Positions 1 through 8,573 are shown, counted from the stretch's first letter. The stretch is DNA of 35,439 nucleotides from a bacterium (GCA_018222765.1 JAAEZT010000013.1:70483-105921), one strand, 5' to 3'. Notes: generated from the letters alone by a model not told the origin. A program made the numbers and translations.

Positions 1-107
1 CCAATCACAATCCCTCCTATTATAATGATAATGGCGACAACAACGAGAAGTTCGATCAAAGAGAAACCTCGACGGGACGGGCTTGGGTTCGGTGAAAATC
101 TTTTCAT
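1..107 (-). CDS. Type IV prepilin / pseudopilin, N-terminal fragment (cut by window edge)
   Basis: The last gene of the left secretion block runs off the window, so only about 35 residues are visible. They are a class III signal peptide: a short basic leader ending in Arg-Arg-Gly, a predicted prepilin-peptidase cut after Gly14, then FSLIELLVVVAI with Phe at +1 and Glu at +5, followed by an isoleucine-rich membrane helix. Such proteins are processed in the inner membrane and polymerise into a pilus or pseudopilus. The gene begins 45 bases after the gspF/pilC-like stop on the same strand, so it is probably cotranscribed. The body is missing, so the subtype (GspG/PilA or minor pseudopilin) cannot be told. 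Confidence 0.85.
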   Translation of the reverse strand, partial: MKRFSPNPSPSRRGFSLIELLVVVAIIIIIGGIVI

Positions 108-152
108 CGGATAATATCGATTCGATTTAATCAGTGTGCAATCGACAATTTT

Positions 153-1427
153 CTAGCCGCCCTGCATCTGCTGAATGACCTTGATAAGCGGCAGGAAGAG
201 CGCAAATACGATAGCACCAACCACGAGCGCGAGAATCACGATCATGATGGGTTCAAGAATCGAGGTCAACGCAGTCACCGCGCCATCTACTTCATCGTCG
301 TAGACGTCGGCGATCTTCAGGAGCATTTCCGGCAACTGACCGGTTTCCTCCCCCACATCGACCATGGAGGTCACGAGGTTGGGGAAAATTCCCGAAGAGG
401 TCATCGGAGCGACAATGGATTCACCCTCTTTCACGGCGTTGTGGACTTTGTCGATGGCATTGGAAACGATCACGTTCCCTGCGGTATCGCGGGTGATATT
501 GAGCGCCTGAAGAATGGGCACACCGGAAGTCACGAGAGTTCCGAGTGTCCGGGTGAAGCGGGCAATCGCGCTCTTTCTCTGGATATCACCAAAGATGGGC
601 ACCTTGAGTTTGACGGAATCAACAATGACACGCCCTTTCTTGGTACGGGTCCAAGCTGCGAAGCCGAGCCAGGCCAGAACACAAGCAACTAGAATCCAAA
701 CCGAGTTTGGCAACACGAACGTTCGGGCCAGCATCCAATCGGAAAAGCCAAACACCACGCGCGAAATTAGGGGAAGCTGGCCTCCTTCCATGTCTTGGAA
801 CATCGCACGGAACTTTGGCACAATGAAGAGCATGAGGAAACTCATGATGGCCACCGCGATGAACATCACAATTAAGGGGTAAACCATCGCGGAGACGATC
901 TTCCCTTTTAGCTTATGGGCCTTCTCCTGGTATTCCGCGAGGCGGGTTAGAACAACTTCGAGAACACCACCAAGCTCACCGGCTTTCACCATGTTGACAA
1001 AGAGCTTATTGAAAATCCTCGGATGTTGACCAAGGCTCTCTGAGAAAGTTGACCCCCCCTGCACTGAATCGGCGAGGTTATTGATGGTCGCTTTCAAGTT
1101 GGGATTGGGCTCCTGTTTAGATAACACATTGAGTCCGCGGAGAAGTGGAAGTCCGGAGTCGATGAGGGTCGCCAATTGACGAGTGAAAATCATCAAAATC
1201 TTGGGCTTCACCTTACCACCAAGCTTACTTTTGCCGCCTTTACCTTTCTTAGCCTTCTTCTTGCCGGTGGACCCAGCGAGTTTGCCTTTGCCTTCCTCGA
1301 CAACTTGAGTTGGGTAAAGGCCCTGGCCACGGAGTAGCTGGGCCGCTTCAGCGTCAGAATTAGCCTCCACGACGCCAGTGGTCTGTTCGCCTTTGGCGTT
1401 GAGTGCGATATATTGGAAATTTGCCAT
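153..1427 (-). CDS. GspF/PilC-family inner-membrane platform protein
   Basis: This is the polytopic platform protein of type II secretion and type IV pili, which couples the cytoplasmic ATPase to pilin assembly. The 424 residues match the family length. Two T2SSF repeats are visible at about 80-205 and 283-405, each starting with an (I/A)xFTRxLxTLxxSGxPxLxxLN pattern. Hydrophobic segments lie near 180-205, 243-259 and 389-413. The N-terminal piece (MANFQYIALNAKGE) is typical. An unusual Lys/Gly-rich linker occupies about 46-75. It follows the second ATPase by 98 bases and precedes a prepilin, in the order ATPase-ATPase-platform-prepilin. GspF and PilC cannot be told apart from sequence alone. 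Confidence 0.95.
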   Translation of the reverse strand: MANFQYIALNAKGEQTTGVVEANSDAEAAQLLRGQGLYPTQVVEEGKGKLAGSTGKKKAKKGKGGKSKLGGKVKPKILMIFTRQLATLIDSGLPLLRGLNVLSKQEPNPNLKATINNLADSVQGGSTFSESLGQHPRIFNKLFVNMVKAGELGGVLEVVLTRLAEYQEKAHKLKGKIVSAMVYPLIVMFIAVAIMSFLMLFIVPKFRAMFQDMEGGQLPLISRVVFGFSDWMLARTFVLPNSVWILVACVLAWLGFAAWTRTKKGRVIVDSVKLKVPIFGDIQRKSAIARFTRTLGTLVTSGVPILQALNITRDTAGNVIVSNAIDKVHNAVKEGESIVAPMTSSGIFPNLVTSMVDVGEETGQLPEMLLKIADVYDDEVDGAVTALTSILEPIMIVILALVVGAIVFALFLPLIKVIQQMQGG

Positions 1428-1525
1428 TAGAATGATCGTGTGTTGTGTAGTTCTAGAGAAGATGTGAAAGGGTGTGGAAGCTTGAAATTCCGAAATCGTA
1501 TCGGAATTCCAATTTTTCGCCCTGA

Positions 1526-3199
1526 TTAGGTGTATTTGAGGACCTCCTCAATGGTGGTCCGACCCTCGTAGATACTGCGAAGTCCGTCCTCACGAAGTGT
1601 AACCATGCCAAGTTCGATCGCCTTCTGCTTGATGACGACGCTCGGAGCACGCTCAATGATTAATTCACGAATAGGATCGGTGATATTGAGCAACTCGTAG
1701 AGACCTGCGCGGCCCTTGTATCCAGTTTCACCACAGGTTTTACAGCCTCTCCCGGTAAAGAAGCTCTTGTCACCTAGTTCGTGGGGAGAAACTCCCAATT
1801 GGCTGAGAATGGCCTCGCTGGGCTCGTAGGGAGAATTACAATCAGCGCAAATTGTTCGAAGAAGTCGCTGGGCAAGAATTCCCTCAAGCGACGCGGCCAC
1901 GAGGAAAGGCTCGGTTCCCATATCGACTAATCGTGTGATGGCTCCGGCGGCGTCGTTGGTATGCAGAGTGGAAAGCACCAAGTGACCGGTCAAGGAAGCC
2001 TGAATGGCGATCTGAGCGGTCTCAAGGTCCCGCATCTCGCCCACGAGAATTTTGTCGGGATCCTGACGAAGGAAAGCCCGGAGGATTTTCCCGAAATCCA
2101 TCCCGATGGCTTCGTTCACCGGCACCTGAATAATCCCGTCGACATCATATTCCACTGGGTCTTCCGCGGTAAGCAGCTTGGAATCAATGGTGTTAATTTC
2201 ACGAAGAGCCGCATACAGGGTCGTGGTCTTTCCCGCTCCAGTCGGCCCGGTCACAATGAAAATTCCATTAGGCATGCGAATGGTATCATGAATGTATTCA
2301 TGAATCGATTTCGGCAATCCAAGGTTATCAAGATTGAGGTTCACCGAGTTTCGGTCGAGCACACGAAGCACCACACTCTCACCATACTGGGTTGGCAGTG
2401 AGGAGACGCGCATATCGACCGACTGGTCGCCGACCTGCTTCACAATACGACCATCCTGAGGAATCCGTCGCTCCGCGATGTTCATATTCGACATCACCTT
2501 AACGCGGGAAATAATCGGCAAGGCCAGATGCACCGGTGGTGGAGCCATCTCATAGAGTGATCCGTCGACGCGGTAACGGATTTTAAAATCCTCCTCAAAT
2601 GGCTCGAAGTGAATATCGGAGGCCTTCTCTTTAATCGCCTGATATAGAACCAGATCAACATAGCGCATGATGGGAGCAGAGTTCGCTTCATCTTCCAACT
2701 CGCTCTCGCCTCCTTTAAAATTCAAGCCACCGTCCAGCTGGCTCAAAATGTCATCCATGGCCTTTTCCTGGCCACCGTAAAATTCGTTGATTTTTTCCTC
2801 AACCAGATGATCGGCAGCTACCAGGAGGCGCACTTCCTGACCGATTGAGAAGCGAATGTCTTCCACGATCTGTGGGTTCAATGGGTCGGTCAGGACGACT
2901 GCCAGACCGGCATCGTCATATCCTACCGGGAAGGCTCCATGCAGGCGGGCGGTTGCAGCCGGAACGAGATTGAGCAAGGCTTCAGGAGCTTCGAATCCAT
3001 CGAGATCAATGAAGTCGGTTCCCAATTCCTGAGCAATAATCGGCCAAATGTCGTTTTTATTCGAGATGACCTGATAATCAGCGAGGATCTCTGTGACCTC
3101 CTTACCGCTGTTTTCGACTTCCGAGAGAATGTCCTGTGCCAGAGCGCCGTCGACCATGCCGCGGCTGATGAAAAGATCTAGGACTTGTTGGTTATCCAT
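1526..3199 (-). CDS. GspE/PilB-type assembly ATPase (second of the tandem pair)
   Basis: A cytoplasmic hexameric ATPase that powers pilin assembly or secretion. Of 557 residues, the first ~150 form the N-terminal extension typical of GspE/PilB and absent from PilT. The core has Walker A GPTGAGKTT at 318-326, a Walker B-like ILVGEMRD at 384-391 and a His-box segment ending TLHTND. The metal-binding CxxC pairs of this family are at Cys451/454 and Cys486/489. The conserved RQDPD segment before Walker B is intact, unlike in its upstream paralogue. The ATG at 3199 is 34 bases after the paralogue's stop. It is an assembly ATPase rather than a retraction ATPase because of the N-terminal domain and the tetracysteine motif. 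Confidence 0.95.
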   Translation of the reverse strand: MDNQQVLDLFISRGMVDGALAQDILSEVENSGKEVTEILADYQVISNKNDIWPIIAQELGTDFIDLDGFEAPEALLNLVPAATARLHGAFPVGYDDAGLAVVLTDPLNPQIVEDIRFSIGQEVRLLVAADHLVEEKINEFYGGQEKAMDDILSQLDGGLNFKGGESELEDEANSAPIMRYVDLVLYQAIKEKASDIHFEPFEEDFKIRYRVDGSLYEMAPPPVHLALPIISRVKVMSNMNIAERRIPQDGRIVKQVGDQSVDMRVSSLPTQYGESVVLRVLDRNSVNLNLDNLGLPKSIHEYIHDTIRMPNGIFIVTGPTGAGKTTTLYAALREINTIDSKLLTAEDPVEYDVDGIIQVPVNEAIGMDFGKILRAFLRQDPDKILVGEMRDLETAQIAIQASLTGHLVLSTLHTNDAAGAITRLVDMGTEPFLVAASLEGILAQRLLRTICADCNSPYEPSEAILSQLGVSPHELGDKSFFTGRGCKTCGETGYKGRAGLYELLNITDPIRELIIERAPSVVIKQKAIELGMVTLREDGLRSIYEGRTTIEEVLKYT

Positions 3200-3233
3200 T
3201 TAATGAGAAAAGTAAAAGTTGTGTGATAAAGAA

Positions 3234-4898
3234 TTATTCCGAGTCGGACATGGTGACTCCAATGACTTCCTCTGCCGAGGTCATCCCAGCAAGGACTTTA
3301 CGAATGCCGTCCTCTCGCAAGGTCCGCATTCCCAATTCCCGAGCCCGGCTGCGAAGCTGGGGCGTGCTAAGGTTCTGGTTAATCAGATGACGCACTTCGT
3401 CGTCTACAAGGAAGATTTCGAAAATACCAATTCGACCCCGGTATCCGCCACCGCGACAGTTCTCACAACCGACAGGTCCCATGATGTTCCCTTCGGCAAT
3501 AGCCGACTGGTCGATGTTGAGTGAGCGCATTTCCTTCTCGGTAAGCACTGCCGGGGCCTTGCACTTGTCACAAAGCTTCCGAACCAATCGCTGGGCCACC
3601 ACGGCGCGGACTGCCGAGGCGATCAGGAAGTTTTTAATCCCAATATCCGACAATCGGGCAACGGTACTGGGCGCATCATTAGTGTGGAGCGTCGAGAACA
3701 CCAAGTGACCGGTGAGCGAGGCGTTAATCGCGATATTCGCTGTTTCCTTGTCTCTAATCTCCCCCACCATGATAATGTTAGGCGCTTGACGTAGCATCGA
3801 ACGCAACGCAGCCGCAAAGGTCATGCCAATATCGGTCTTCACCATTACCTGGTTAATTCCCGCCATTTCGTATTCCACCGGATCCTCAACCGTGATGATT
3901 TTCTTATCCGGTTTATTGATTTCGTTCAGACAGGCATAGAGCGTGGTCGTTTTTCCGGACCCGGTCGGCCCGGTCACCAGAATGATCCCGTCGGGCAACC
4001 CAAGCAGCTCGCGGAAAGTCTCCTGATCATCCGAAAGGAACCCAAGCTGGGGAAGCCCCAGACTGAGGGCTGACTTGTCGAGAATACGCATCACGATACT
4101 CTCACCATGATTACTGGGAACCGAGGAAACACGAAGGTCCACTTCCTTCCCGCCCATCTTGACCTGAATACGGCCATCCTGAGGAATACGCTTCTCGGCA
4201 ATACTCATCGTCGAGCTCATCACCTTGAGACGGGCGATCACTGCGGGAAGGAGCTTTTTCGGGTGATTGGCAACCTCCACGAGCTTTCCATCAATTCGGT
4301 TTCGAATACGCAAGGAGGTCTCAAGAGGCTCGATATGAATATCACTCGCACGCATCTTAAAGGCATCCACAAGGATTCCGGAGACTAGCTTAATCACCGG
4401 GGCGTCATCACCGTCGTCCTCACCTCCCGCACCGACGACAGTGAGACCTGCCGCTTCGGACTGCCCCACCTCCTCGCCAAAGACCTGCTGCCAGGCGCTA
4501 TGAATTGCGGTTGGAGTCGCGGCATAGAAATTCACCTCACGGCCCACCACCAAGGGCAGAGCATCCGTCACTTCGAAATTCAAGGGGTCAGCAATCGCAA
4601 CACTCAAATACGAACCATCGTCAGCAAAAGGAACGGCATTGAATCGACGACAATCTTCGAGAGACATCACATTGGAAAAAACCGGATCAACGAAGGCATT
4701 GAGGAGATCCACCACCTGCGTCCCAGCCCCAGCTGCAGTCACCTCGGCGATGTTGCTTTCCGAAACGTCGCCTTGATCCAGAAAATGCTGGACTAAATGT
4801 TCATCCCCCAACTTGCTGCGGACATCTGCGGCATGTTCGGCCGTCATGTGTCCCGCTTCAACCAATAGCTCTATCAAATAATCTTCGTTCGAATACAC
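3234..4898 (-). CDS. GspE/PilB-type assembly ATPase (first of the tandem pair)
   Basis: A paralogue of the downstream ATPase with the same architecture in 554 residues: N-terminal domain (about 1-140), Asp/Glu-rich linker (about 150-167), Walker A GPTGSGKTT at 310-318, Walker B-like IIMVGEIRD, a TLHTND His-box, and Cys443/446 plus a later CxxC (GCENC). The motif normally read as RQDPD just before Walker B is RQAPN here, so two acidic residues are lost. The frame opens with GTG at 4898 and there is no clear Shine-Dalgarno sequence. It is the first gene of the left secretion block, about 130 bases downstream of the ybeY stop. Whether it acts together with the second ATPase or separately cannot be read from the sequence. 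Confidence 0.93.
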   Translation of the reverse strand: MYSNEDYLIELLVEAGHMTAEHAADVRSKLGDEHLVQHFLDQGDVSESNIAEVTAAGAGTQVVDLLNAFVDPVFSNVMSLEDCRRFNAVPFADDGSYLSVAIADPLNFEVTDALPLVVGREVNFYAATPTAIHSAWQQVFGEEVGQSEAAGLTVVGAGGEDDGDDAPVIKLVSGILVDAFKMRASDIHIEPLETSLRIRNRIDGKLVEVANHPKKLLPAVIARLKVMSSTMSIAEKRIPQDGRIQVKMGGKEVDLRVSSVPSNHGESIVMRILDKSALSLGLPQLGFLSDDQETFRELLGLPDGIILVTGPTGSGKTTTLYACLNEINKPDKKIITVEDPVEYEMAGINQVMVKTDIGMTFAAALRSMLRQAPNIIMVGEIRDKETANIAINASLTGHLVFSTLHTNDAPSTVARLSDIGIKNFLIASAVRAVVAQRLVRKLCDKCKAPAVLTEKEMRSLNIDQSAIAEGNIMGPVGCENCRGGGYRGRIGIFEIFLVDDEVRHLINQNLSTPQLRSRARELGMRTLREDGIRKVLAGMTSAEEVIGVTMSDSE

Positions 4899-5007
4899 GG
4901 TGTCGTTTTCGGTGTGCGTTAAGCCGGAGCAGCGTAGCCGCTTTCCAGCACCCGCGAGAGCTTGCGGAATCCACTCTCAGGTGTCAATGCACCGAATCCG
5001 ATAAGGC

Positions 5008-5029
5008 AAAAAAACACGGAAATCACCGT
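5008..5029 (-). terminator. Weak terminator-like hairpin after ybeY
   Basis: On the minus strand, a short ACGG...CCGT stem is followed by seven T residues just downstream of the ybeY stop. The stem is only 4-5 bp, so termination may be partial. The T tract and position between ybeY and the ATPase block support a boundary there. Confidence 0.35.
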
Positions 5030-5031
5030 CT

Positions 5032-5460
5032 CTACAGGCCCGGAAAGACCTTCAACAAGAGTTCCTCCTGCCGGAGTGACATGATTTTTGCGTCTACCGG
5101 ATCACGATCATCGAAACCCGCGAGATGTAACATTCCATGAATTCCATAAAGAGCAATTTCTCGATCTGCCGAAGTTCCAAATTCAACCGCTTGCTTTTGA
5201 GCTTCTTCCACCCCGATCAAGAGCTCTCCGTGTTCGAAGGTGATCACATCCGTTGGCGTGGGATCTTGCAAAAACTCACCATGAATCCGGGCCATTTCAC
5301 TACCATCCAAAAGTGAGATTTCCAGCTCCTTCAATTTTGCAATTTCCCCAACTCCGATCCCTTGAAGAATGGCTGCCACTTCATTCCAACCAGATTCAAG
5401 CACCCCTTGAAATTCAGATGAAATCTCACGAGACCGACAGCCTGGAAAAACCTCCACCAT
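5032..5460 (-). CDS. ybeY: Endoribonuclease YbeY (16S rRNA maturation factor)
   Basis: A metal-dependent RNase family involved in 16S rRNA 3'-end maturation and ribosome quality control. The 142 residues include the signature LQDPTPTDVITFE (about 65-76) and HGMLHLAGFDDRD (108-120). His108 and His112 match the first two zinc ligands. The usual third His (HxxxHxxxxxH) is replaced by Asp118. It lies immediately downstream of the 7TM-HD gene with one base between them, the conserved pgpH-ybeY pairing. The ATG at 5460 is followed by a divergent N-terminal ~15 residues. Family assignment is firm; metal binding with Asp as the third ligand is inferred. Confidence 0.93.
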   Translation of the reverse strand: MVEVFPGCRSREISSEFQGVLESGWNEVAAILQGIGVGEIAKLKELEISLLDGSEMARIHGEFLQDPTPTDVITFEHGELLIGVEEAQKQAVEFGTSADREIALYGIHGMLHLAGFDDRDPVDAKIMSLRQEELLLKVFPGL

Positions 5461-5461
5461 C

Positions 5462-7102
5462 TTACCGATCGGACTTCAACTTTTGACTGCGGGCTTTCTC
5501 AAGAGCATTAACTGACACCATCTTGCCCCCTTTTGTTCCCAATCCGGACGGCGGGTCCTCGACCTGGTCCTTGGGATACTCAATCCGGGCATGCAGCATG
5601 CTTCGCAAGGTCTTGGAAAAGACCGCTCGAACGGTTGTCAGCTCGGACATGGTCAAACCACAGGCATCAAGCTGCCCGTCCTTGACCCGTTTGAAAACGA
5701 TCTCATCTACCAAAGCCTTAATACGGCCCGGAGACGGTTTGGAAATGGCTCGTGACGCGCTCTCGATTGCGTCGGCGAGCGAGATAATCCCGCTTTCCCT
5801 CGATTGTGGAATCGGACCGGGATAACGAAAACTTTTTTCATCCACCTTGGGAAGATCGTCGACTTCCCCTCCCTCTTCTTTTCCGCGGTTCTCCTCCTCC
5901 AATAGACGCTCCCGGGCCTTGCGATAGAAATAGTAGACTAGGGAATCTCCATGGTGCTCCCGAATCACCTCAAGAATCCGCGGGTTCAGCTTATCCTTGA
6001 TCGCCATATCAACACCGTCCTTCACGTGAGCGACGATAATCAGAGCACTCATCGTCGGGGTTAATCCGTCGTGCGGATTTTCGCCACCTTGATTTTCGAT
6101 AAAATACTCAGGCTTTTTCAGCTTTCCAATGTCGTGAAAATAGGCGCACACCCGACTCATCAGGGCATTGGCCCCAATCGCCTCGGCGGCACTTTCAGCA
6201 AGGGAGGCTACGATCAAACTATGATGAAAAGTGCCCGGAGCTTCTATTTGCATCCTCCGCAACAAGGGGTGATTCAAGTCGCTCAATTCAAGCCAACTGA
6301 TTTCAGTAGTCAGTCCGAAGACGCCCTCTAGGAGAGGAAGAATGCCGCCCACAAACAATCCCGTAAGTAAGCCTGTGATCAAAGCAACGAGACATGGCTT
6401 CCCAAAATTTTGCCACAACGCGCTCCCATCGAGCCCAACCGAATCGAGCGAGATTTTAACGAACAAAAGGTCGACCAAAAGCGCTCCCACACCCACCCAA
6501 AACCCAGCTCGCAACAAACGCCCGCGCTTTCGAACCCTCTTTGTCGCAAACACCGCAATCAAACCACAGAAGAGACTGATCGCCAAAAATGACCACCGGT
6601 CATCGGCCGGCATTGCGAGCGCCCCAAACATACTCACAAAAACCGCCGAGTAGACTCCCGCCCTCTGGCCCAGCAGGACGGAATGAACCATCGGCGCAAA
6701 GGCCAGAGGTAGAATCAAAAACTCATACTCTTCCGGCAGGGCTGTGCCGTCGGCAAAGCCGCAAGCCACCCGAACCAACCACAAGTGGGTAAGTATTCCG
6801 CCAAAAACAAGAAAGACAGTGCCATTCCGGCGAGCCGAGCTTTGATGATTCAAATGGAAAATGGCCAGCGAACACACCAGAATCACCCCAGCAATCGCCA
6901 ACCACCCCATGCTCGCGCTCTCCGTTCCGATCAACAGGGATAGCAGGCTCACCGCGAACCCCAAATAGAGCGCTCCGCGAAGAGCCAAACTTCGATCAAG
7001 CTTTTCGAAGGGGCCATCACCAGAACTTGTGCGACGTTTTTTACCCGACGACAAACCCTGCTGAACCAGCCGCCAACGTTTTATGACATCAACTAATCCC
7101 AA
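5462..7102 (-). CDS. 7TM-HD phosphohydrolase (PgpH/YqfF family, likely c-di-AMP phosphodiesterase)
   Basis: A membrane-anchored HD-domain hydrolase. Hydrophobic segments span about 41-260 (seven or eight), followed by the conserved junction LSDLNHPLLRRM and APGTFHHS (about 274-295). The HD motif YFHDIGK is at about 321-327, with further His at 359 and a later EHHGDS. Characterised members hydrolyse c-di-AMP; that activity is inferred here. At 546 residues it lacks the large extracytoplasmic 7TMR-HDED domain, since the first membrane segment comes about 40 residues from the start. The frame opens with TTG at 7102 and there is no good ATG nearby, so the exact start is uncertain. It is paired with ybeY downstream. 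Confidence 0.9.
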   Translation of the reverse strand: MGLVDVIKRWRLVQQGLSSGKKRRTSSGDGPFEKLDRSLALRGALYLGFAVSLLSLLIGTESASMGWLAIAGVILVCSLAIFHLNHQSSARRNGTVFLVFGGILTHLWLVRVACGFADGTALPEEYEFLILPLAFAPMVHSVLLGQRAGVYSAVFVSMFGALAMPADDRWSFLAISLFCGLIAVFATKRVRKRGRLLRAGFWVGVGALLVDLLFVKISLDSVGLDGSALWQNFGKPCLVALITGLLTGLFVGGILPLLEGVFGLTTEISWLELSDLNHPLLRRMQIEAPGTFHHSLIVASLAESAAEAIGANALMSRVCAYFHDIGKLKKPEYFIENQGGENPHDGLTPTMSALIIVAHVKDGVDMAIKDKLNPRILEVIREHHGDSLVYYFYRKARERLLEEENRGKEEGGEVDDLPKVDEKSFRYPGPIPQSRESGIISLADAIESASRAISKPSPGRIKALVDEIVFKRVKDGQLDACGLTMSELTTVRAVFSKTLRSMLHARIEYPKDQVEDPPSGLGTKGGKMVSVNALEKARSQKLKSDR

Positions 7103-7236
7103 AATTTAGATTCTTGTTGCGATAAACCTCAAAAGGAAATCTCTCTGCAAATAGCTTTTGAAGCCGTCACTAGCAAGCAGGAAGCCCAAACGACACTCTC
7201 AGCCCAAACTCTCCGGGGGCCGGAATCGCTCTGAAA

Positions 7237-7545
7237 TCAACCCAAACGGAAGACAATACGGGCCTTACTTGTGTCATAGGGCGACATTTCCATTTTCACC
7301 CGGTCCCCGACGACCAGACGAATGAAACGCTTCCGCATTTTCCCGGAAATATGGGCCAACACTTCGTGACCACTGGGAAGGGCCACTTTAAACATCGTGC
7401 CCGCGAGAACAGCGGAAATCGTCCCCTCAATTTCGACGGACTTGTCTTCACCTTCCTCTTTAGGTTTCTTGTCCCGATCGAGATCATTACGACTTCTCCG
7501 GCGACGTCCACCGCCTCCTCGGCGAAAATTTCTTGGCTTGGCGAT
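7237..7545 (-). CDS. infA: Translation initiation factor IF-1 (probable ATC start)
   Basis: The reading frame from about 7440 down to 7237 encodes an unmistakable IF-1 OB fold: EIEGTISAVLAGTMFKVALP, GHEVLAHISGKMRKRFIRL and VGDRVKMEMSPYDTSKARIV, ending FRLG. IF-1 binds the 30S A site with IF2 and IF3 during initiation. Upstream the frame stays open to a stop at about 7674, but it contains no ATG, GTG, TTG or CTG before the internal ATG of 'GTMF', which is too late. The best start by homology is ATC at 7545, giving MAKPRNFRRGGGG..., 102 residues with a basic Arg/Gly/Lys-rich N-terminal extension of about 38 residues. No Shine-Dalgarno sequence precedes it. A frameshift or assembly error is the main alternative. 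Confidence 0.9.
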   Translation of the reverse strand: MAKPRNFRRGGGGRRRRSRNDLDRDKKPKEEGEDKSVEIEGTISAVLAGTMFKVALPSGHEVLAHISGKMRKRFIRLVVGDRVKMEMSPYDTSKARIVFRLG

Positions 7546-7595
7546 AACTAAAAAGGGGTATGTTTTGAGAACAACCGGAACCTCCGGCCGAGCAG

Positions 7596-7624
7596 AGTAT
7601 GTTTCCCCTGCATCGCAATGGCAA
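7596..7624 (-). promoter_or_regulatory. Candidate sigma-70 promoter of infA
   Basis: On the minus strand TTGCCA (7619-7624) and CATACT (7596-7601) are spaced by 17 bases. They match the -35 and -10 consensus at 5/6 and 4/6 positions. Transcription would start near 7589, leaving a leader of about 44 bases before the proposed ATC start. Prediction from consensus only. Confidence 0.35.
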
Positions 7625-7704
7625 CGGAAAAAATCGCTCTCTTGGGCCGGGAGAATGCAAATTGGCCTTTCTCATTGCTTCATTCCCACTTAGAATATCC
7701 CCCG

Positions 7705-8535
7705 ATGGGCATTTTCGACAAACCCCGCCTTAAGCATAGCAAGAATCGCGGGAGCGTTCCCGACGACCTATGGACCAAGTGTCCCGAGTGTAGCGAAATG
7801 CTGCACACTCTGGACCTGAGACAACACGATTTGGTCTGCCCGCATTGCAACCACCATTTTTTGATGGGAGCCAGCGACCGCTTCAACCTCATTGCTGACC
7901 CCGATAGCTTTGAGGAAACCGACGCTGACCTGGTCTCCACCAACCCGCTCGGCTTTAACAAATATCAGGAGAAAACAAAACTCCTCCGGGAAAAGACCAA
8001 ACTGAATGATGCCGTCGTCACCGGACGACTCTCCATTGGAGGTCACCCGGCCGTCGCAGCGGTCATGGACTTTAAATATTTTGCCGGTTCAATGGGCTCC
8101 GTAGTGGGCGAAAAAATTACCCGGGCCATTGAAACTGCAACCAAGGAAAAACGAGCTGTTCTTATCTTCTCTTCATCATCGGGAGCCCGCATGCAGGAGG
8201 GCATGCTCTCCTTGATGCAAATGGCGAAAACCTGCGGAGCACTCTCGCGACACTCCGAAGCGAAGCTCCCCTTCATTTCCATCCTCACCCACCCGACCAC
8301 CGGAGGAGTCACTGCATCCTACGCGACCATCGGAGACGTCAATCTCGCCGAGCCAAAATGCATGATTGGCTTTGCCGGCCCCCGTGTGGTGAAAGAAACT
8401 ACACATCAGGATCTTCCTCCCGGATTCCAAACCGCGGAATTCATGCTCGAACATGGCTTGGTAGATCGCATCGTTCACCGTCGCGATATGCGCCTCAAAC
8501 TCACCGACCTACTCGGTTACATGATGCCTCAATAG
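7705..8535 (+). CDS. accD: Acetyl-CoA carboxylase carboxyltransferase subunit beta
   Basis: The beta subunit of the carboxyltransferase that, with AccA, moves the carboxyl group from carboxybiotin to acetyl-CoA and makes malonyl-CoA for fatty acid synthesis. The 276 residues carry the N-terminal zinc ribbon (Cys26, Cys29, Cys45, Cys48 in KCPECSEML and VCPHCNHHF). The crotonase-like carboxyltransferase core follows, with SSSSGARMQEG, TTGGVTASYA and FAGPRVVKET. The start was set at ATG 7705, which gives the usual MGIFDKPRLK opening, and not at an in-frame ATG at 7618. It is divergent from infA and followed at 38 bases by recQ. accA is not in the window. Confidence 0.97.
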   Translation: MGIFDKPRLKHSKNRGSVPDDLWTKCPECSEMLHTLDLRQHDLVCPHCNHHFLMGASDRFNLIADPDSFEETDADLVSTNPLGFNKYQEKTKLLREKTKLNDAVVTGRLSIGGHPAVAAVMDFKYFAGSMGSVVGEKITRAIETATKEKRAVLIFSSSSGARMQEGMLSLMQMAKTCGALSRHSEAKLPFISILTHPTTGGVTASYATIGDVNLAEPKCMIGFAGPRVVKETTHQDLPPGFQTAEFMLEHGLVDRIVHRRDMRLKLTDLLGYMMPQ

Positions 8536-8573
8536 CAGGAGGATTTTCGCGGGAACATCAAACGTCTTCCGCC

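Noticed and set aside
1-4898. The left secretion block as a full type IV pilus locus
   Set aside because: No PilT, PilM or PilQ is seen in it. Together with the 10575-18685 block the parts fit a type II-like machine better, although the prepilin at the edge is too short to decide.
4953-5000. A TTGACA (minus strand, about 4983-4988) as a -35 box for the ATPase operon
   Set aside because: No sequence resembling TATAAT lies 16-18 bases downstream, so the match is probably chance.
7296-7511. A 71-codon minus-strand frame overlapping infA
   Set aside because: It is a different frame across the IF-1 coding region. The IF-1 frame has complete family similarity; this one has none.
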